From Paramicrobacterium chengjingii (lineage in GTDB: Bacteria; Actinomycetota; Actinomycetes; Actinomycetales; Microbacteriaceae), in the NCBI RefSeq assembly GCF_011751765.2, contig NZ_CP061169.1, forward strand, positions 1,302,001 through 1,366,000: a DNA stretch of 64,000 nt. Reading direction: 5' to 3'. The stretch's first letter is position 1, and each line of letters opens with the position of its first letter. The position numbers and the translations under genes were made by a program. Of the stretch, positions 44,187-52,491 are shown in pieces. The notes under the pieces were generated by a model. That model did not search any database and was not told where the DNA came from. It saw only the letters and a list, made by a program, of their open reading frames with translations.

Positions 44187-44480
44187 CCTGCCGCTGCCCC
44201 TGTCGAGTGGGTGATCAAGTCCGCACGCGAAGATAACCCGATCGCGTACGTCCGCATGCTGCATCTCGGCCCACAACACGAACTGTATTTTCGCGCCGTC
44301 ACGTATTCACCGCATCATGATCAGCGGCGACTGCTCGGCTACTGGGGAAGCCTCGAAGAAGCCATACGGAATATCCACCACATAGAGCTGTCGAAGCTAC
44401 CTGCGGCGTGGCTTGCGACCGGCGGTGCGACAACGAAAGAGATACCGGCCTCGACGCCGCAGAAACCGCCGCCCGTGTGA
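44178..44480 (+). CDS. Hypothetical prophage protein
   Basis: A 100-residue protein from GTG 44178; no family recognised. It contains a possible compact alpha/beta core (ELYFRAVTYSPHHDQRRLLGYWGSLEEAIRNIHHIEL) and a Pro/Thr-rich tail. Start codons of this gene and the STAS-ATPase gene overlap head to head by 9 bp, so either one start is internal or the two are mutually exclusive in expression. Confidence 0.45.
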   Translation: MSHPAAAPVEWVIKSAREDNPIAYVRMLHLGPQHELYFRAVTYSPHHDQRRLLGYWGSLEEAIRNIHHIELSKLPAAWLATGGATTKEIPASTPQKPPPV

Positions 44481-44593
44481 CCGTCGTCGACGAATACGCC
44501 TGATTATGGTGCAACTCCCGCGTGATTGCAGGCGAAACCCCCCTCGACGAGGGTTTACCTGATTCACCTAAAGCGCCCTAAACACAGAAAAGC

Positions 44594-44637
44594 GCCCCGC
44601 CCTCACACCCCCTGGATAGGGGATGCAAGGACGGGGC
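44594..44637. terminator. Nested hairpin / probable terminator
   Basis: Outer 10-bp stem with one mismatch (44594-44603 with 44628-44637) enclosing a C-rich/G-rich inner pair; AATTT follows on the plus strand. The 205-bp gap 44481-44685 holds this and nothing else recognisable. Confidence 0.5.
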
Positions 44638-44685
44638 AATTTAATGGTCGGATGGGACGGAATGCTGGATAACCGAAGGAGAACC

Positions 44686-44880
44686 GTGGCGACCGTCAAC
44701 GTAAATGGGACCGAGTTTCAGATGACGAACTCTACTGCCGAACAGCTGCGCGACGAGCTGGCGCGCCTTGGCCCAGGGAGCACGGCGACGGGTGCTAGTG
44801 AAGGTAACGGCACCAATGAACGGCAGGCCTGGTTCCGCATCCCTTATGAGGCCGCCGTTCTCATCGTTTTTGATGCCTGA
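44686..44880 (+). CDS. Small hypothetical prophage protein
   Basis: A 64-residue protein. GTG 44686 is chosen because a strong AAGGAG lies 4 bases upstream; the frame is open from 44623. Sequence VATVNVNGTEFQMTNSTAEQ then an acidic/Gly-rich middle and a hydrophobic end. No family recognised. It faces the lysis cassette, ending 11 bp from the holin stop. Confidence 0.5.
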   Translation: MATVNVNGTEFQMTNSTAEQLRDELARLGPGSTATGASEGNGTNERQAWFRIPYEAAVLIVFDA

Positions 44881-44891
44881 CGTTACGTCGA

Positions 44892-45131
44892 TCATGAGTT
44901 GATCCTCTCGGCGTTGGTGAGACCGGGGCCAGTACCAGTGGCACCCTGCGCGGCAACAGCCTTCAGCAGGGACACGACGCCAGCGCCGAGGGCGACTGAG
45001 CCGATACCTACCCAGTCGGCGTTGAGCACACCGAACTGGCCTGCGCCTATGACAGCGAGGGCACCGCCAGCGATACTCGATATGACGCGTTCGCTTGTGG
45101 CTTTCCAAAACTTCTTCGTGGTGAATTTCAT
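44892..45131 (-). CDS. Holin (r1t-type)
   Basis: A 79-residue protein with a basic N-terminus (MKFTTKKFWKATSERV), two hydrophobic Gly/Ala-rich segments (about 17-34 and 42-62) and a hydrophilic tail, matching the phage r1t holin type. It forms membrane holes timing lysis. It is last of the lysis cassette, overlapping the collagen-like gene by 4 bp. Confidence 0.85.
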   Translation of the reverse strand: MKFTTKKFWKATSERVISSIAGGALAVIGAGQFGVLNADWVGIGSVALGAGVVSLLKAVAAQGATGTGPGLTNAERINS

Positions 45132-45778
45132 GTTGTCTCCTGTTCTGAGCCGTCAGGCTCGTCAGTTTCGATGCGGCACGGCCCGTCAACTGTGGTTGTT
45201 GTGTCGTCCGTGTAGGTGATGATCCAGTCGAGCGTTTCCGTGTCGCATGTGATTGTTGTGATGCCGCGCCCGTCTTTGCCGTCGCTCCCGGCGGAACCGG
45301 TATCGCCCTTGGGGCCTACGGGGCCTTGAGGGCCGGTGATGGACTCACCCGGTGCGCCCTGCTCGCCCTGTGGGCCTTGGGGGCCGGTTTCTCCGACCGG
45401 GCCTTGGCATCCGTTGTTCGCCGCACAATAGGCGGTGACAGCTTCGGCGACCTGTTCAGGTGTGGGCGGTTCACCGTCCTGCCCGTCAGCGCCACGGCAC
45501 CCGTTCACGGTGCAATAGTTCGACACGGCAACAGCTATCTCAGATGATGTTGGTGCACGCCCAGGTTCACCCTGTGGGCCCTGATCCCCTGGGATTTCTT
45601 CAACCTCGACCGGTGCCAACCCGACAGACGCGAGCTTCTGATTCGCTTCGTCCAGCCCCGACCGTAGTTTCTGAATGCTTGTGCCGTTCGCGAGAACGAA
45701 GAACACGATCGTCGCGAGGACAACCACAGCGAGCAGTGAGCGTACCCACGGCCACACAATCTTTAGAACGCGTTTCAT
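45128..45778 (-). CDS. Collagen-like membrane protein in lysis cassette
   Basis: A 216-residue protein. A transmembrane anchor (about 13-33) and short coiled-coil precede Gly-X-Y collagen-like repeats (GDQGPQGEPG; GQDGEPP; GPVGETGPQGPQGEQGAPG; GPQGPVGPKGDTG). Between them is a duplicated Cys module, TSSEIAVAVSNYCTVNGC and TPEQVAEAVTAYCAANNGC. The C-terminal domain has two more Cys. GGTGGAGG precedes the ATG at 45778; an upstream frame to 45853 has no such site. Its place between endolysin and holin suggests a spanin- or surface-type role, not proven. Confidence 0.8.
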   Translation of the reverse strand: MKRVLKIVWPWVRSLLAVVVLATIVFFVLANGTSIQKLRSGLDEANQKLASVGLAPVEVEEIPGDQGPQGEPGRAPTSSEIAVAVSNYCTVNGCRGADGQDGEPPTPEQVAEAVTAYCAANNGCQGPVGETGPQGPQGEQGAPGESITGPQGPVGPKGDTGSAGSDGKDGRGITTITCDTETLDWIITYTDDTTTTVDGPCRIETDEPDGSEQETT

Positions 45779-46122
45779 CCTCCACCTCCGGTGATGAATG
45801 CTGACCATGCCCAATACACGGCTGGGATGCCCACAGCGGCAGTGATGCCCCACCTCACCCAGATTCCGGTGGCAGCGTTCTTCTTCGACTCGGCATCCTG
45901 TGAAACCTTCCGTGCGTTACGTTCCGCTTCCACGGCGTGCATTCGTGCTTCACGTTCAGCTGCGATGTCGTCTGCGAGGTCTTTGAACCTGTCATCCACA
46001 CGCCGCCGCTCAGCATCAAACGATGACTGAGAGACGAGCGTGTCGAAGCGTTGGTTGACCTCTTTGCGGAACTCGCGCAAGTCCTCACGGATCAGGTTGA
46101 ACAGTTCGTTCGGTTCCGCCAT
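45775..46122 (-). CDS. Coiled-coil membrane protein of lysis cassette (XhlA-like)
   Basis: A 115-residue protein. A charged coiled-coil (about 5-80, with VNQRFDTLVSQ and DDRFKDLADDIAAEREAR) is followed by one transmembrane helix (about 90-108) and a Gly tail. Layout resembles XhlA-type hemolysin/lysis accessory proteins. Overlaps the collagen-like gene by 4 bp. Confidence 0.7.
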   Translation of the reverse strand: MAEPNELFNLIREDLREFRKEVNQRFDTLVSQSSFDAERRRVDDRFKDLADDIAAEREARMHAVEAERNARKVSQDAESKKNAATGIWVRWGITAAVGIPAVYWAWSAFITGGGG

Positions 46123-46148
46123 GAGCGCTCCCCTCAGAGTGTGGCGGA

Positions 46149-46859
46149 CTACTTACCGAAGATTTTCTTCTGCTGTGCAACCCAGTCCTTGTTCATCTTC
46201 GCCATAGTGAGCTGCAACTGGATGTACTGGTCACGCGTGAGCGCCTTCCACGAGTCGCCGTCAGGTGTGCCGTAGAGTGCGCCCCAGCCGACAGCAACTG
46301 TTACCGATGTGGTGACGTTGTAGCCGCCAGGGATTTCCTGACCGCAGATCATCCACTCGGTGTCGTAGCCTGGTTCGGCGCGGTGCACGTAGCCGATTTG
46401 TGACATGTCTAGTCCAATCTCTTTGAGAACGTTTGTTGCTGGTTTGCTTGATGTGGCCGTGATCGTTGCCGTGCCGGGTTGATAATCGAAATGCCACGCC
46501 TCACGGTGTGAGAAGTCGCGACCCGTCCAATGCCACCCGTACTTAGGGCCGTTCTTCACGAGCCAGTTATGGTCGGCGGTGCCCTCAATACCGGCGTTGC
46601 CGCCTGCGTCGATCGCTGTCCCAAAGTTGTGGGTGGATTTACCTGACGGTAGTGCGAGGTTGAAGCCGGGGAGTCGATTGATCCACCCCTGATACAGGTA
46701 GTCCTGACGTGCCATTGTGCGTGTGGATGACGTGATGGGGATGTTGTGGCCGCGAGCCTTACGGAATGCGGAATCCATCAGCTTCCACTGACGTGCAGCG
46801 TCAGCACGGAGCCTGTGACCTCCACCGATGCTGACTGTCGGCGTTTCTAGATACGCCAT
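46149..46859 (-). CDS. Endolysin, M15-family peptidase (VanY-like)
   Basis: A 236-residue peptidoglycan peptidase. Zinc-site motif SxHxxGxAxD is at 75-84 (STHNFGTAID) and the second His motif is EAWHFD (His123). The C-terminal ~90 residues are probably a cell-wall-binding region. First gene of the lysis cassette, 22 bp past a terminator, so it likely has its own promoter or relies on read-through. Confidence 0.9.
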   Translation of the reverse strand: MAYLETPTVSIGGGHRLRADAARQWKLMDSAFRKARGHNIPITSSTRTMARQDYLYQGWINRLPGFNLALPSGKSTHNFGTAIDAGGNAGIEGTADHNWLVKNGPKYGWHWTGRDFSHREAWHFDYQPGTATITATSSKPATNVLKEIGLDMSQIGYVHRAEPGYDTEWMICGQEIPGGYNVTTSVTVAVGWGALYGTPDGDSWKALTRDQYIQLQLTMAKMNKDWVAQQKKIFGK

Positions 46860-46880
46860 TGGTGCTCCCTTCTGGGCATG

Positions 46881-46904
46881 AAAAAAGCCCCGACGTTGCG
46901 GGGC
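46881..46904 (-). terminator. Terminator of the structural operon, outside the invertible segment
   Basis: A 6-bp GC stem (46887-46892 with 46899-46904), 6-base loop and six T residues on the minus strand (46881-46886). It lies between the silent tail-tip cassette and the endolysin gene, just outside the inverted repeat, so it terminates the tail operon in either orientation. Confidence 0.8.
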
Positions 46905-46915
46905 GTGAATGACTT

Positions 46916-46935
46916 GTAACGGGGTCTATGTCAAC
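46916..46935 (+). repeat. Left inverted repeat of tail-tip switch (20 bp)
   Basis: GTAACGGGGTCTATGTCAAC, an exact inverted copy of 47589-47608. It encodes the NGVYVN motif (codons from 46918). Identity stops at both flanks. Confidence 0.95.
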
Positions 46936-47280
46936 GGGCGGCTGCTCGGAGACACCGGCTGGATCAACCTCGCCTACGCGTCCGGGTTCACTGATGCGAC
47001 GGCAGGGCAGATCGGATACCGGGTGAAGAACGGCATCGTATTCATCCGAGGTGGCGCGGCAGGGACGATCAGCGAAGGCGTCTACCAAGTAGTCACTGCT
47101 GACGCGATCCCCGCCGAGTACCGCCCTACCCAGCACTTCCGCACGGGCGGCATGGGGTCATCGATGCGCGGCAACGTCGGCATCGAGGTCAATGCGAATG
47201 ATGGGCTGATCCGGTTGGGATGGAACGGTGGAACACGTCCCGCATGGTTCGGGGCCGGGTGCTCCTACCCGGTCGATTAA
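46918..47280 (+). other. Silent alternative C-terminal cassette of the tail-tip protein
   Basis: An open frame encoding 120 residues from the repeat motif NGVYVN to TAA 47280. It has no ribosome binding site or promoter on its own strand; the ATG at 46909 gives only MTC before the repeat. The domain shares a skeleton with the expressed end: a Trp after the repeat (GDTGWINL versus GTWQPL), a G..I.FR segment, the RPT triplet, and DGLIRL versus DGIIRI. Otherwise it has diverged strongly. It looks intact and functional, not decayed. Confidence 0.75.
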
Positions 47281-49505
47281 ACAACGTCCCAAAGGCCGTA
47301 CAGGTACGGCACTGTCGCCCTGTCCCCGACACGGATTCGAATGATGCCGTCCACGTCCGCGTACCCGGATACGTCGAACATGTTCGACCCGGACGCGGAC
47401 AGCGGATGCCGCATCGTCGGTCTTGTGCCAGTGGGCATTGTGAGCACCTGAATCGCTGTGCCTGCCGCCAATGACTCATCGTAGACAGCGCGGAAGGTAA
47501 TTGTGTTGCCTTCCCGCTTCCACTCTGCTGTCCCCGTGTACGGGGAGTTCAGCGTCAACGGTTGCCAGGTGCCCACAAGGGGCTGGTTGTTGACATAGAC
47601 CCCGTTACCGGCGTTCAGATCGATGCGGGGTGCGACAAGCGCCAATCGGTTGTCTACCGAAGCATCCAGGCGGCGTTCATCCTGTTCATACGACGTGAAC
47701 CGGACACTGTCACTGTGTACAAACGTCTTATTCGAGTCGCCAGGACGGCCACCATCGCCCCCGTCAATGCGCAGCATTCCCGGTTCCAACCATGCGCCAC
47801 CATGCGGGATGTTGTTGTCCCCTGACCCAACAGACCGCATTTCTAACCGGTCGTTGTACAAGAAGACATCTTGCTGCTCGATGACAGAATTGTTCACATT
47901 CGCGGCGTAGTTGTTCAGGGTCAAACCGAGAGCGTTCAATGCCCCCGACGTTTCAGCTGTTGTAACTGACGTGTCGCCAGCCAGTTCGTGCGCTTTCTTT
48001 GCATCTATGGTGAACTGTGATGTTGCTGCCTGTGTTTTCGACTGGGCGCGCACGTCGTACGTTGTTCCGCCGATCTTGTAGCCGAGCGTCCCGTTGGCGA
48101 TCATGCCCTTTTGAGAGTTGATGTACACGCCGTAGGTGGTGGTGTCTGGGTCGAAGTCGGCTTCTGTGGTGAATTCGCCTGCGACCATGGTGACACCGTT
48201 GATCGTTCCACCGTTGATCGTCACAGCAGTGATCACCTTGCCGACCAGTTCGTCCACGATTGCTTCAGACGAAATGATCTTGTCAGCCACCAACATTCTC
48301 GCCACAACAACGTCAGCCCACAGTTTGTCAATGACTGCCTCGTTGATCGTTGCCCCAGCCGTGACGAACAGGTTTTTGATATCCGCTCGTTGAAAGCTCG
48401 CTGTTGCTGATGCGATAGCTTGTGCGACCAGTTCCGCGATGACCGCACCACCAGCCGTCAGTTTCCCCACGTCCAGATTCGCGATCGCCTCAGACGACAC
48501 GGGACGCTCCACCCACGCCCCGTCAACGTACTGCCACTGCTGTATGACAGTGCCTGAAGTGTCCACCTTGTACCAGACGGAACCATCGGGCGCGGTGCCT
48601 GACGGGTCACCACTGTCGTAGTAGATGTTCTGCTTACCATTCGCGGACACAAGAGCCGCATCCGCAGTCGCTTTCACCTCAGTGATCGTCGTCACATCGG
48701 CGACAGAGACGGACTGTAACGCGACAGCTTCATCGACGCCGTTCGTGGTCATTTCCAGCTTCACAGCAATGGTCATTGTCGGCGTGCTATCGGGCATGGT
48801 CACACGAATGGGCTCTGCAAGCTGGGCCTGCGAAGTGATCGTTACGGTGGTGCTAAGAGACGGGGTAAACACGGTGCCAAACGTGACTGTCAGTGACCCG
48901 GCAATGAATATCCCCGTGAGTCGCAGCTCGTAGGTGGAGCCGCCAGACCCCCACGCGATCGCGTCACCCGTAGAGCCGTACCGTGTTGCCGTTTCAGCGA
49001 CGAATGCTGTAGTGGCTTCGTTCATGCCAATGATGAGCATGTCCGGGTCGAGCCGAAACCGACCACCCGTGCCCTGCCAGTTCTTGTCACCAAACGAGAA
49101 GTCCGGGTCATCAACACGGTTAGGCATGTTCGACTTCGCCTGATCCGCAAGCGTGATCGCCTCATCAATGCCAAGAAACGCGTTCTCGATCTGACCCTCA
49201 GCATCATTCAGACGCTGGTTAGCACCCTCAAGGTCGGTCTTCTGCTCAGCCAGTTTGTCGTCAAGCTCAGCCTGCGCCTGCTCCAACTCAGCACGAGCCG
49301 TATCCAGTTTCTCGTCAACAGCCTTCGCATCCCACTGCGCCTGAACACCACGCCCCAAAGCAGTCGGCACCGCCATGTCCACAACACCATCAGCACCATC
49401 AGGCACCTCAACCGTCGAATGAGCAATCTGCGCCGCACGCTCGAGAATGTCTTGACGGCGACGCAACCGCACAACCTCCGATGCGAGCCAAGCTTCATCA
49501 GCCAC
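47277..49505 (-). CDS. Tail-tip / tail fibre protein with switchable C-terminus
   Basis: A 742-residue minor tail protein. The N-terminal coiled-coil (about 45-120, KLDTARAELEQAQAELDDKLAEQ) is followed by beta-rich modules, including a carbohydrate-binding-like region near 140-270 (DPDFSFGDKNW...), a YYDSGDPSGTAPDGSVWYKVDT module common in actinophage tail fibres, and a terminal receptor-binding-type domain. The last 109 residues lie in the invertible segment. The stop TAA shares TTAA with the silent cassette. The start is 2 bp from the upstream tail gene stop. Confidence 0.85.
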   Translation of the reverse strand: MADEAWLASEVVRLRRRQDILERAAQIAHSTVEVPDGADGVVDMAVPTALGRGVQAQWDAKAVDEKLDTARAELEQAQAELDDKLAEQKTDLEGANQRLNDAEGQIENAFLGIDEAITLADQAKSNMPNRVDDPDFSFGDKNWQGTGGRFRLDPDMLIIGMNEATTAFVAETATRYGSTGDAIAWGSGGSTYELRLTGIFIAGSLTVTFGTVFTPSLSTTVTITSQAQLAEPIRVTMPDSTPTMTIAVKLEMTTNGVDEAVALQSVSVADVTTITEVKATADAALVSANGKQNIYYDSGDPSGTAPDGSVWYKVDTSGTVIQQWQYVDGAWVERPVSSEAIANLDVGKLTAGGAVIAELVAQAIASATASFQRADIKNLFVTAGATINEAVIDKLWADVVVARMLVADKIISSEAIVDELVGKVITAVTINGGTINGVTMVAGEFTTEADFDPDTTTYGVYINSQKGMIANGTLGYKIGGTTYDVRAQSKTQAATSQFTIDAKKAHELAGDTSVTTAETSGALNALGLTLNNYAANVNNSVIEQQDVFLYNDRLEMRSVGSGDNNIPHGGAWLEPGMLRIDGGDGGRPGDSNKTFVHSDSVRFTSYEQDERRLDASVDNRLALVAPRIDLNAGNGVYVNNQPLVGTWQPLTLNSPYTGTAEWKREGNTITFRAVYDESLAAGTAIQVLTMPTGTRPTMRHPLSASGSNMFDVSGYADVDGIIRIRVGDRATVPYLYGLWDVV
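47589..47608 (-). repeat. Right inverted repeat of tail-tip switch (20 bp)
   Basis: Exact reverse complement of 46916-46935, encoding NGVYVN in the expressed tail-tip gene (codons from 47606). After it the two copies diverge: NQPL here, GRLL in the silent copy. Confidence 0.95.
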
Positions 49506-49507
49506 GT

Positions 49508-50623
49508 TCAGCCTCCGTAAATGAAAGAATCCGACCGTTCCAGAGACAGCTCTGCCCGATCATCAGTAAGTAATTTCCACGACACAATGCGTGATTTCAG
49601 GGCCACTTGCCCAAGCCACGGCAGGTCGAGTTGCAACGTAATGTCGTCGCCCACAGACCATGAGCCAATACGAGCGTTCGGGTGCTGTTCCACGACGATC
49701 TTCGGGATGCGCAGAGCATCCAAAGACGCGTTCAGTCGGTTCCTGATCTTCGCGTCCATGAGCCGGTTCGTCGTCACCGACTTATCCGACTCCACAAGCA
49801 CCGTTCGCAACGACCCGTCACGAACCGACGTGGTACGCCTGACCGCTTTCTTGCCCTCACCCGACCCGATACCGACAACAGTGTTCGCGTAGTCCCCATA
49901 ATCAGGGGCATCCCATTCTTTGACATTCACGCCCGACTGGAACACAAGATCAGTGCGGTGCCTGCCCACTCTCGGATACCCGATCCGGATTTCGTGCACA
50001 ACATCCGTTTTGTCCGCATTCCAGGCGTGGTGCTCTACCCAGTCGAACGGTGTCGCCTCAGCAAGGGAATCCATCTCCCGACCAATATCGGGGGCTTCCC
50101 ACCAGTTCAACTCGTGAGGGCCAGCATCGAAATTTACGTCCTCACCGTCGCCGGTCTTGAACGACACTTCCTTCTTCTTCTGCCCGATCCGCACCTTCGT
50201 GGCACCAGTGACCGTCACGCTAAGATCACCGTCTGTGAATCCCTGCATGTGCTCCCACATGTGACGGAACACGGCGGCAGGGTCAACCTGCACACCCGAA
50301 TACTCGCCCAGGTATGGCATGCCGTAGGCGTACGTCGACACTCCTTTGCAAGTGACCTTGAACGTTTCCCCATCCGGGCGCGGATCAGTGACGATCCCTG
50401 ACCAGGTGATACGCCCGTCCGTTTCCTCGTGAATGAGAGTGCCGCGCTTCTTGAACAACGGCAGACCATCCGACGCGTCCAAATGGCCGGTGTCAGGGGC
50501 AACCTCGAATTCGAGCTGTCCCGACCCTGACAAGTCCCAGCGCGGCTGTGGCGCTGTCACAGGCAGGTCGTTGTGCAACCAGTGGCGTGTGACAGCGCGC
50601 TGAGCCAAATACCTGCGCATCAC
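49508..50623 (-). CDS. Phage tail protein (Gp37-like / baseplate hub type)
   Basis: A 371-residue protein with the siphovirus Gp37/Tal-like pattern: RWDLSGSGQLEFEVAP, ITWSGIVTDP, KVTCKGVSTYAYGMPY and a late LDLPWLGQVALKSRIVSWKL region. It forms part of the tail tip hub. Start overlaps the next gene upstream by 4 bp. Confidence 0.75.
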   Translation of the reverse strand: MMRRYLAQRAVTRHWLHNDLPVTAPQPRWDLSGSGQLEFEVAPDTGHLDASDGLPLFKKRGTLIHEETDGRITWSGIVTDPRPDGETFKVTCKGVSTYAYGMPYLGEYSGVQVDPAAVFRHMWEHMQGFTDGDLSVTVTGATKVRIGQKKKEVSFKTGDGEDVNFDAGPHELNWWEAPDIGREMDSLAEATPFDWVEHHAWNADKTDVVHEIRIGYPRVGRHRTDLVFQSGVNVKEWDAPDYGDYANTVVGIGSGEGKKAVRRTTSVRDGSLRTVLVESDKSVTTNRLMDAKIRNRLNASLDALRIPKIVVEQHPNARIGSWSVGDDITLQLDLPWLGQVALKSRIVSWKLLTDDRAELSLERSDSFIYGG

Positions 50624-51615
50624 ACAGCCTGTTCGTAGAAGGTAACCGTCACCTTGATCGAAGACGAAGTGTTCATCGTCGGATACGCAGACGGTGTGCT
50701 GCCGTCATTCCGCGCATACGGGTACACCCGTTGTGACGTGCCACGCAATTCTGCCGGGATAGACCGGCGATCAGCCAGAGCAAACACCATGCGCGTGTTC
50801 CCACCAGAGTTCGGAGAATCCCAACGGCTCGACTGCGTACGCAGAGGTGGATTCGCACCCACACCACCAATCTGCAACCACATCGGCCCCCACGCAGAAC
50901 CAGGCGGCACAAACACTGAGTTCCACTGAACCTCAATATCAGCGACCGTCGCCCACTCAGGAATGTTCAGATTCCCCCACGCATTCGTGGAAGCATTCGG
51001 CCACACTTCACCATTCGCGCCCGTCGCCGTCAGCGTTTCCGTATCACCTGTGACGATCGAATAAAATAACCGCTGCGTGTGCTGACGTGGAATAGCAACC
51101 TTGCGCAGATCAGTGATCATCGCCCCAGTGATCGTGCCCGTAGACGCAGGAATGTTGATCCTGGCCAACGCGATCCCGGTGTCGCCCTCGTGCCCAGGAA
51201 CCTCCTGCAACCGAGTAGCGTTCGCGGGAACATTCGATACAACAATTGCTTTCACATACACGCCGTCATTTGTGTACGGTGAACCCTGCAAGAACGGGTC
51301 TTCGACCCGCACCGCGATCATTTCCACGCGACCAGAACCACTGCCCGTCGCCGCAATATCGACCGGCCCCGCCACAGGGTTACGGAACGTATACAGTTCA
51401 CCCCCATAACCAGGATGCCGATTCACCGCCGAACCCGCACCAGGATTCACATTCACCCCCGTGCCCGGAACAGCGAACGGCACAACCTTGAGGTCATCAA
51501 CCTGCGTGACACCCTCAGCACCCTGCATGTACGTGTACGCGCCAGCACGCACAACCGACTCAGAGTTCTCCACCCCAGGGCCAGTCGCCCACGGCACCGG
51601 ATCAAAATTCACCAT
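50620..51615 (-). CDS. Minor tail protein
   Basis: A 331-residue tail-tip protein. The N-terminal half (VPWATGPGVENSESVVRAGAYTYMQGAEGV...) is an actinophage minor tail pattern, and the C-terminal ~120 residues form a beta-rich domain. Overlaps the Gp37-like gene by 4 bp. Confidence 0.75.
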   Translation of the reverse strand: MVNFDPVPWATGPGVENSESVVRAGAYTYMQGAEGVTQVDDLKVVPFAVPGTGVNVNPGAGSAVNRHPGYGGELYTFRNPVAGPVDIAATGSGSGRVEMIAVRVEDPFLQGSPYTNDGVYVKAIVVSNVPANATRLQEVPGHEGDTGIALARINIPASTGTITGAMITDLRKVAIPRQHTQRLFYSIVTGDTETLTATGANGEVWPNASTNAWGNLNIPEWATVADIEVQWNSVFVPPGSAWGPMWLQIGGVGANPPLRTQSSRWDSPNSGGNTRMVFALADRRSIPAELRGTSQRVYPYARNDGSTPSAYPTMNTSSSIKVTVTFYEQAV

Positions 51616-51624
51616 GATTACTCC

Positions 51625-52491
51625 TCAGTAAGTCGTGTATGCGTCATTGCCCCGTACCGTGGCGGTAGCAGTTCCAGAAGAAGAAGTGCCGAACAGAGAC
51701 AGCACATGAACACCAGGCGGGACACTCGCATCCAGCAGCCGGTCAGACGACGGTGTGAGCGACACCCCGGCACCGTTCACTGTCACCGACCTGACATGCG
51801 GGTTCGTGTCGATCCGCAAAACCTCGTCGTAAGCGAGAGACCCGCCGTACTCAAGACGGAACAGGCCGACCACTTCAACGGCAGGCCGCTGGATCGGCCC
51901 CGCAATCTCAAACACTGGCCAGGTAGGAACATCCCCGCCGACCGTGAACGACGCCGACTCATTAGCCGACCCCGACGACGTGAGCGGGAACACGAACGGA
52001 GCAACGAACCCACCCGAAGGTGGCGGAACGATCCGCACCGACGTGGAGAACGGTTCCGGTGAAAACCACAGATCAGTCGTCGCCGCGAAATCGACAGTCG
52101 CCCGCACCAGACCCTGCTTCATGTACGTGTCATTCGCAGAATACCGTTGAGGCACCCCGAACGTCACACGGCCAGACGGTGCGCGCAACGTAGCGACACT
52201 GCCGACGTCCTGCCGTACAGCATCGCCGCGCCACACTCGCCGCAATTGCTCCTTGCCAATACGAGCCAACGACTCGTTGCCGCGCCCGTTCACATCGAGC
52301 TCGAACAGAATAGTCATGCCGTCCTGCAGACCACGACCAAACGTGCGCCCGTCGACGCCATCCGTCACGTACTCAGGAATGTTGATCCCGTAACTGATCT
52401 CGGGCGCACTCGACAACACCACGTCTGCGTCGATATCAGCGACCATGTCGAGCGAAGCGCCCGGATATGAAAGGTTCCACACGTCGGTCAT
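51625..52491 (-). CDS. Distal tail protein (Dit-like)
   Basis: A 288-residue protein. WNLSYPGASLDMVADI start, GRTFGRGLQDGMTILFELDV and the galectin-like beta-rich C-terminal half fit the siphovirus distal tail family. It sits immediately downstream of the tape measure gene (4-bp overlap), the standard Dit position. Confidence 0.8.
   Translation of the reverse strand: MTDVWNLSYPGASLDMVADIDADVVLSSAPEISYGINIPEYVTDGVDGRTFGRGLQDGMTILFELDVNGRGNESLARIGKEQLRRVWRGDAVRQDVGSVATLRAPSGRVTFGVPQRYSANDTYMKQGLVRATVDFAATTDLWFSPEPFSTSVRIVPPPSGGFVAPFVFPLTSSGSANESASFTVGGDVPTWPVFEIAGPIQRPAVEVVGLFRLEYGGSLAYDEVLRIDTNPHVRSVTVNGAGVSLTPSSDRLLDASVPPGVHVLSLFGTSSSGTATATVRGNDAYTTY

Larger units (their letters stand above)
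46916..47608. mobile_element. Probable invertible segment swapping the tail-tip C-terminus
   Basis: A 693-bp segment bounded by exact 20-bp inverted repeats. It contains the end of the expressed tail-tip gene (minus strand) and a silent alternative end (plus strand), converging on a shared TTAA at 47277-47280. Both ends are in frame with the repeat, so inversion exchanges a 109-residue for a 120-residue C-terminus without breaking the gene. No recombinase gene is visible in the window. Confidence 0.75.

Noticed and set aside
44641..45189. Minus-strand open frame of 182 codons over the holin region
   Set aside because: It is out of frame with the holin, rich in Arg/His shadow sequence, and overlaps a gene with a strong AAGGAG site on the other strand.
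46909..47280. Independent plus-strand gene starting at ATG 46909
   Set aside because: No promoter or ribosome binding site; the ATG adds only three residues before the 20-bp repeat. Better explained as a silent cassette of the tail-tip gene.
47277..49505. Diversity-generating retroelement at the tail-tip gene
   Set aside because: No reverse transcriptase and no template/variable repeat pair are visible; the repeat is inverted and perfectly conserved.
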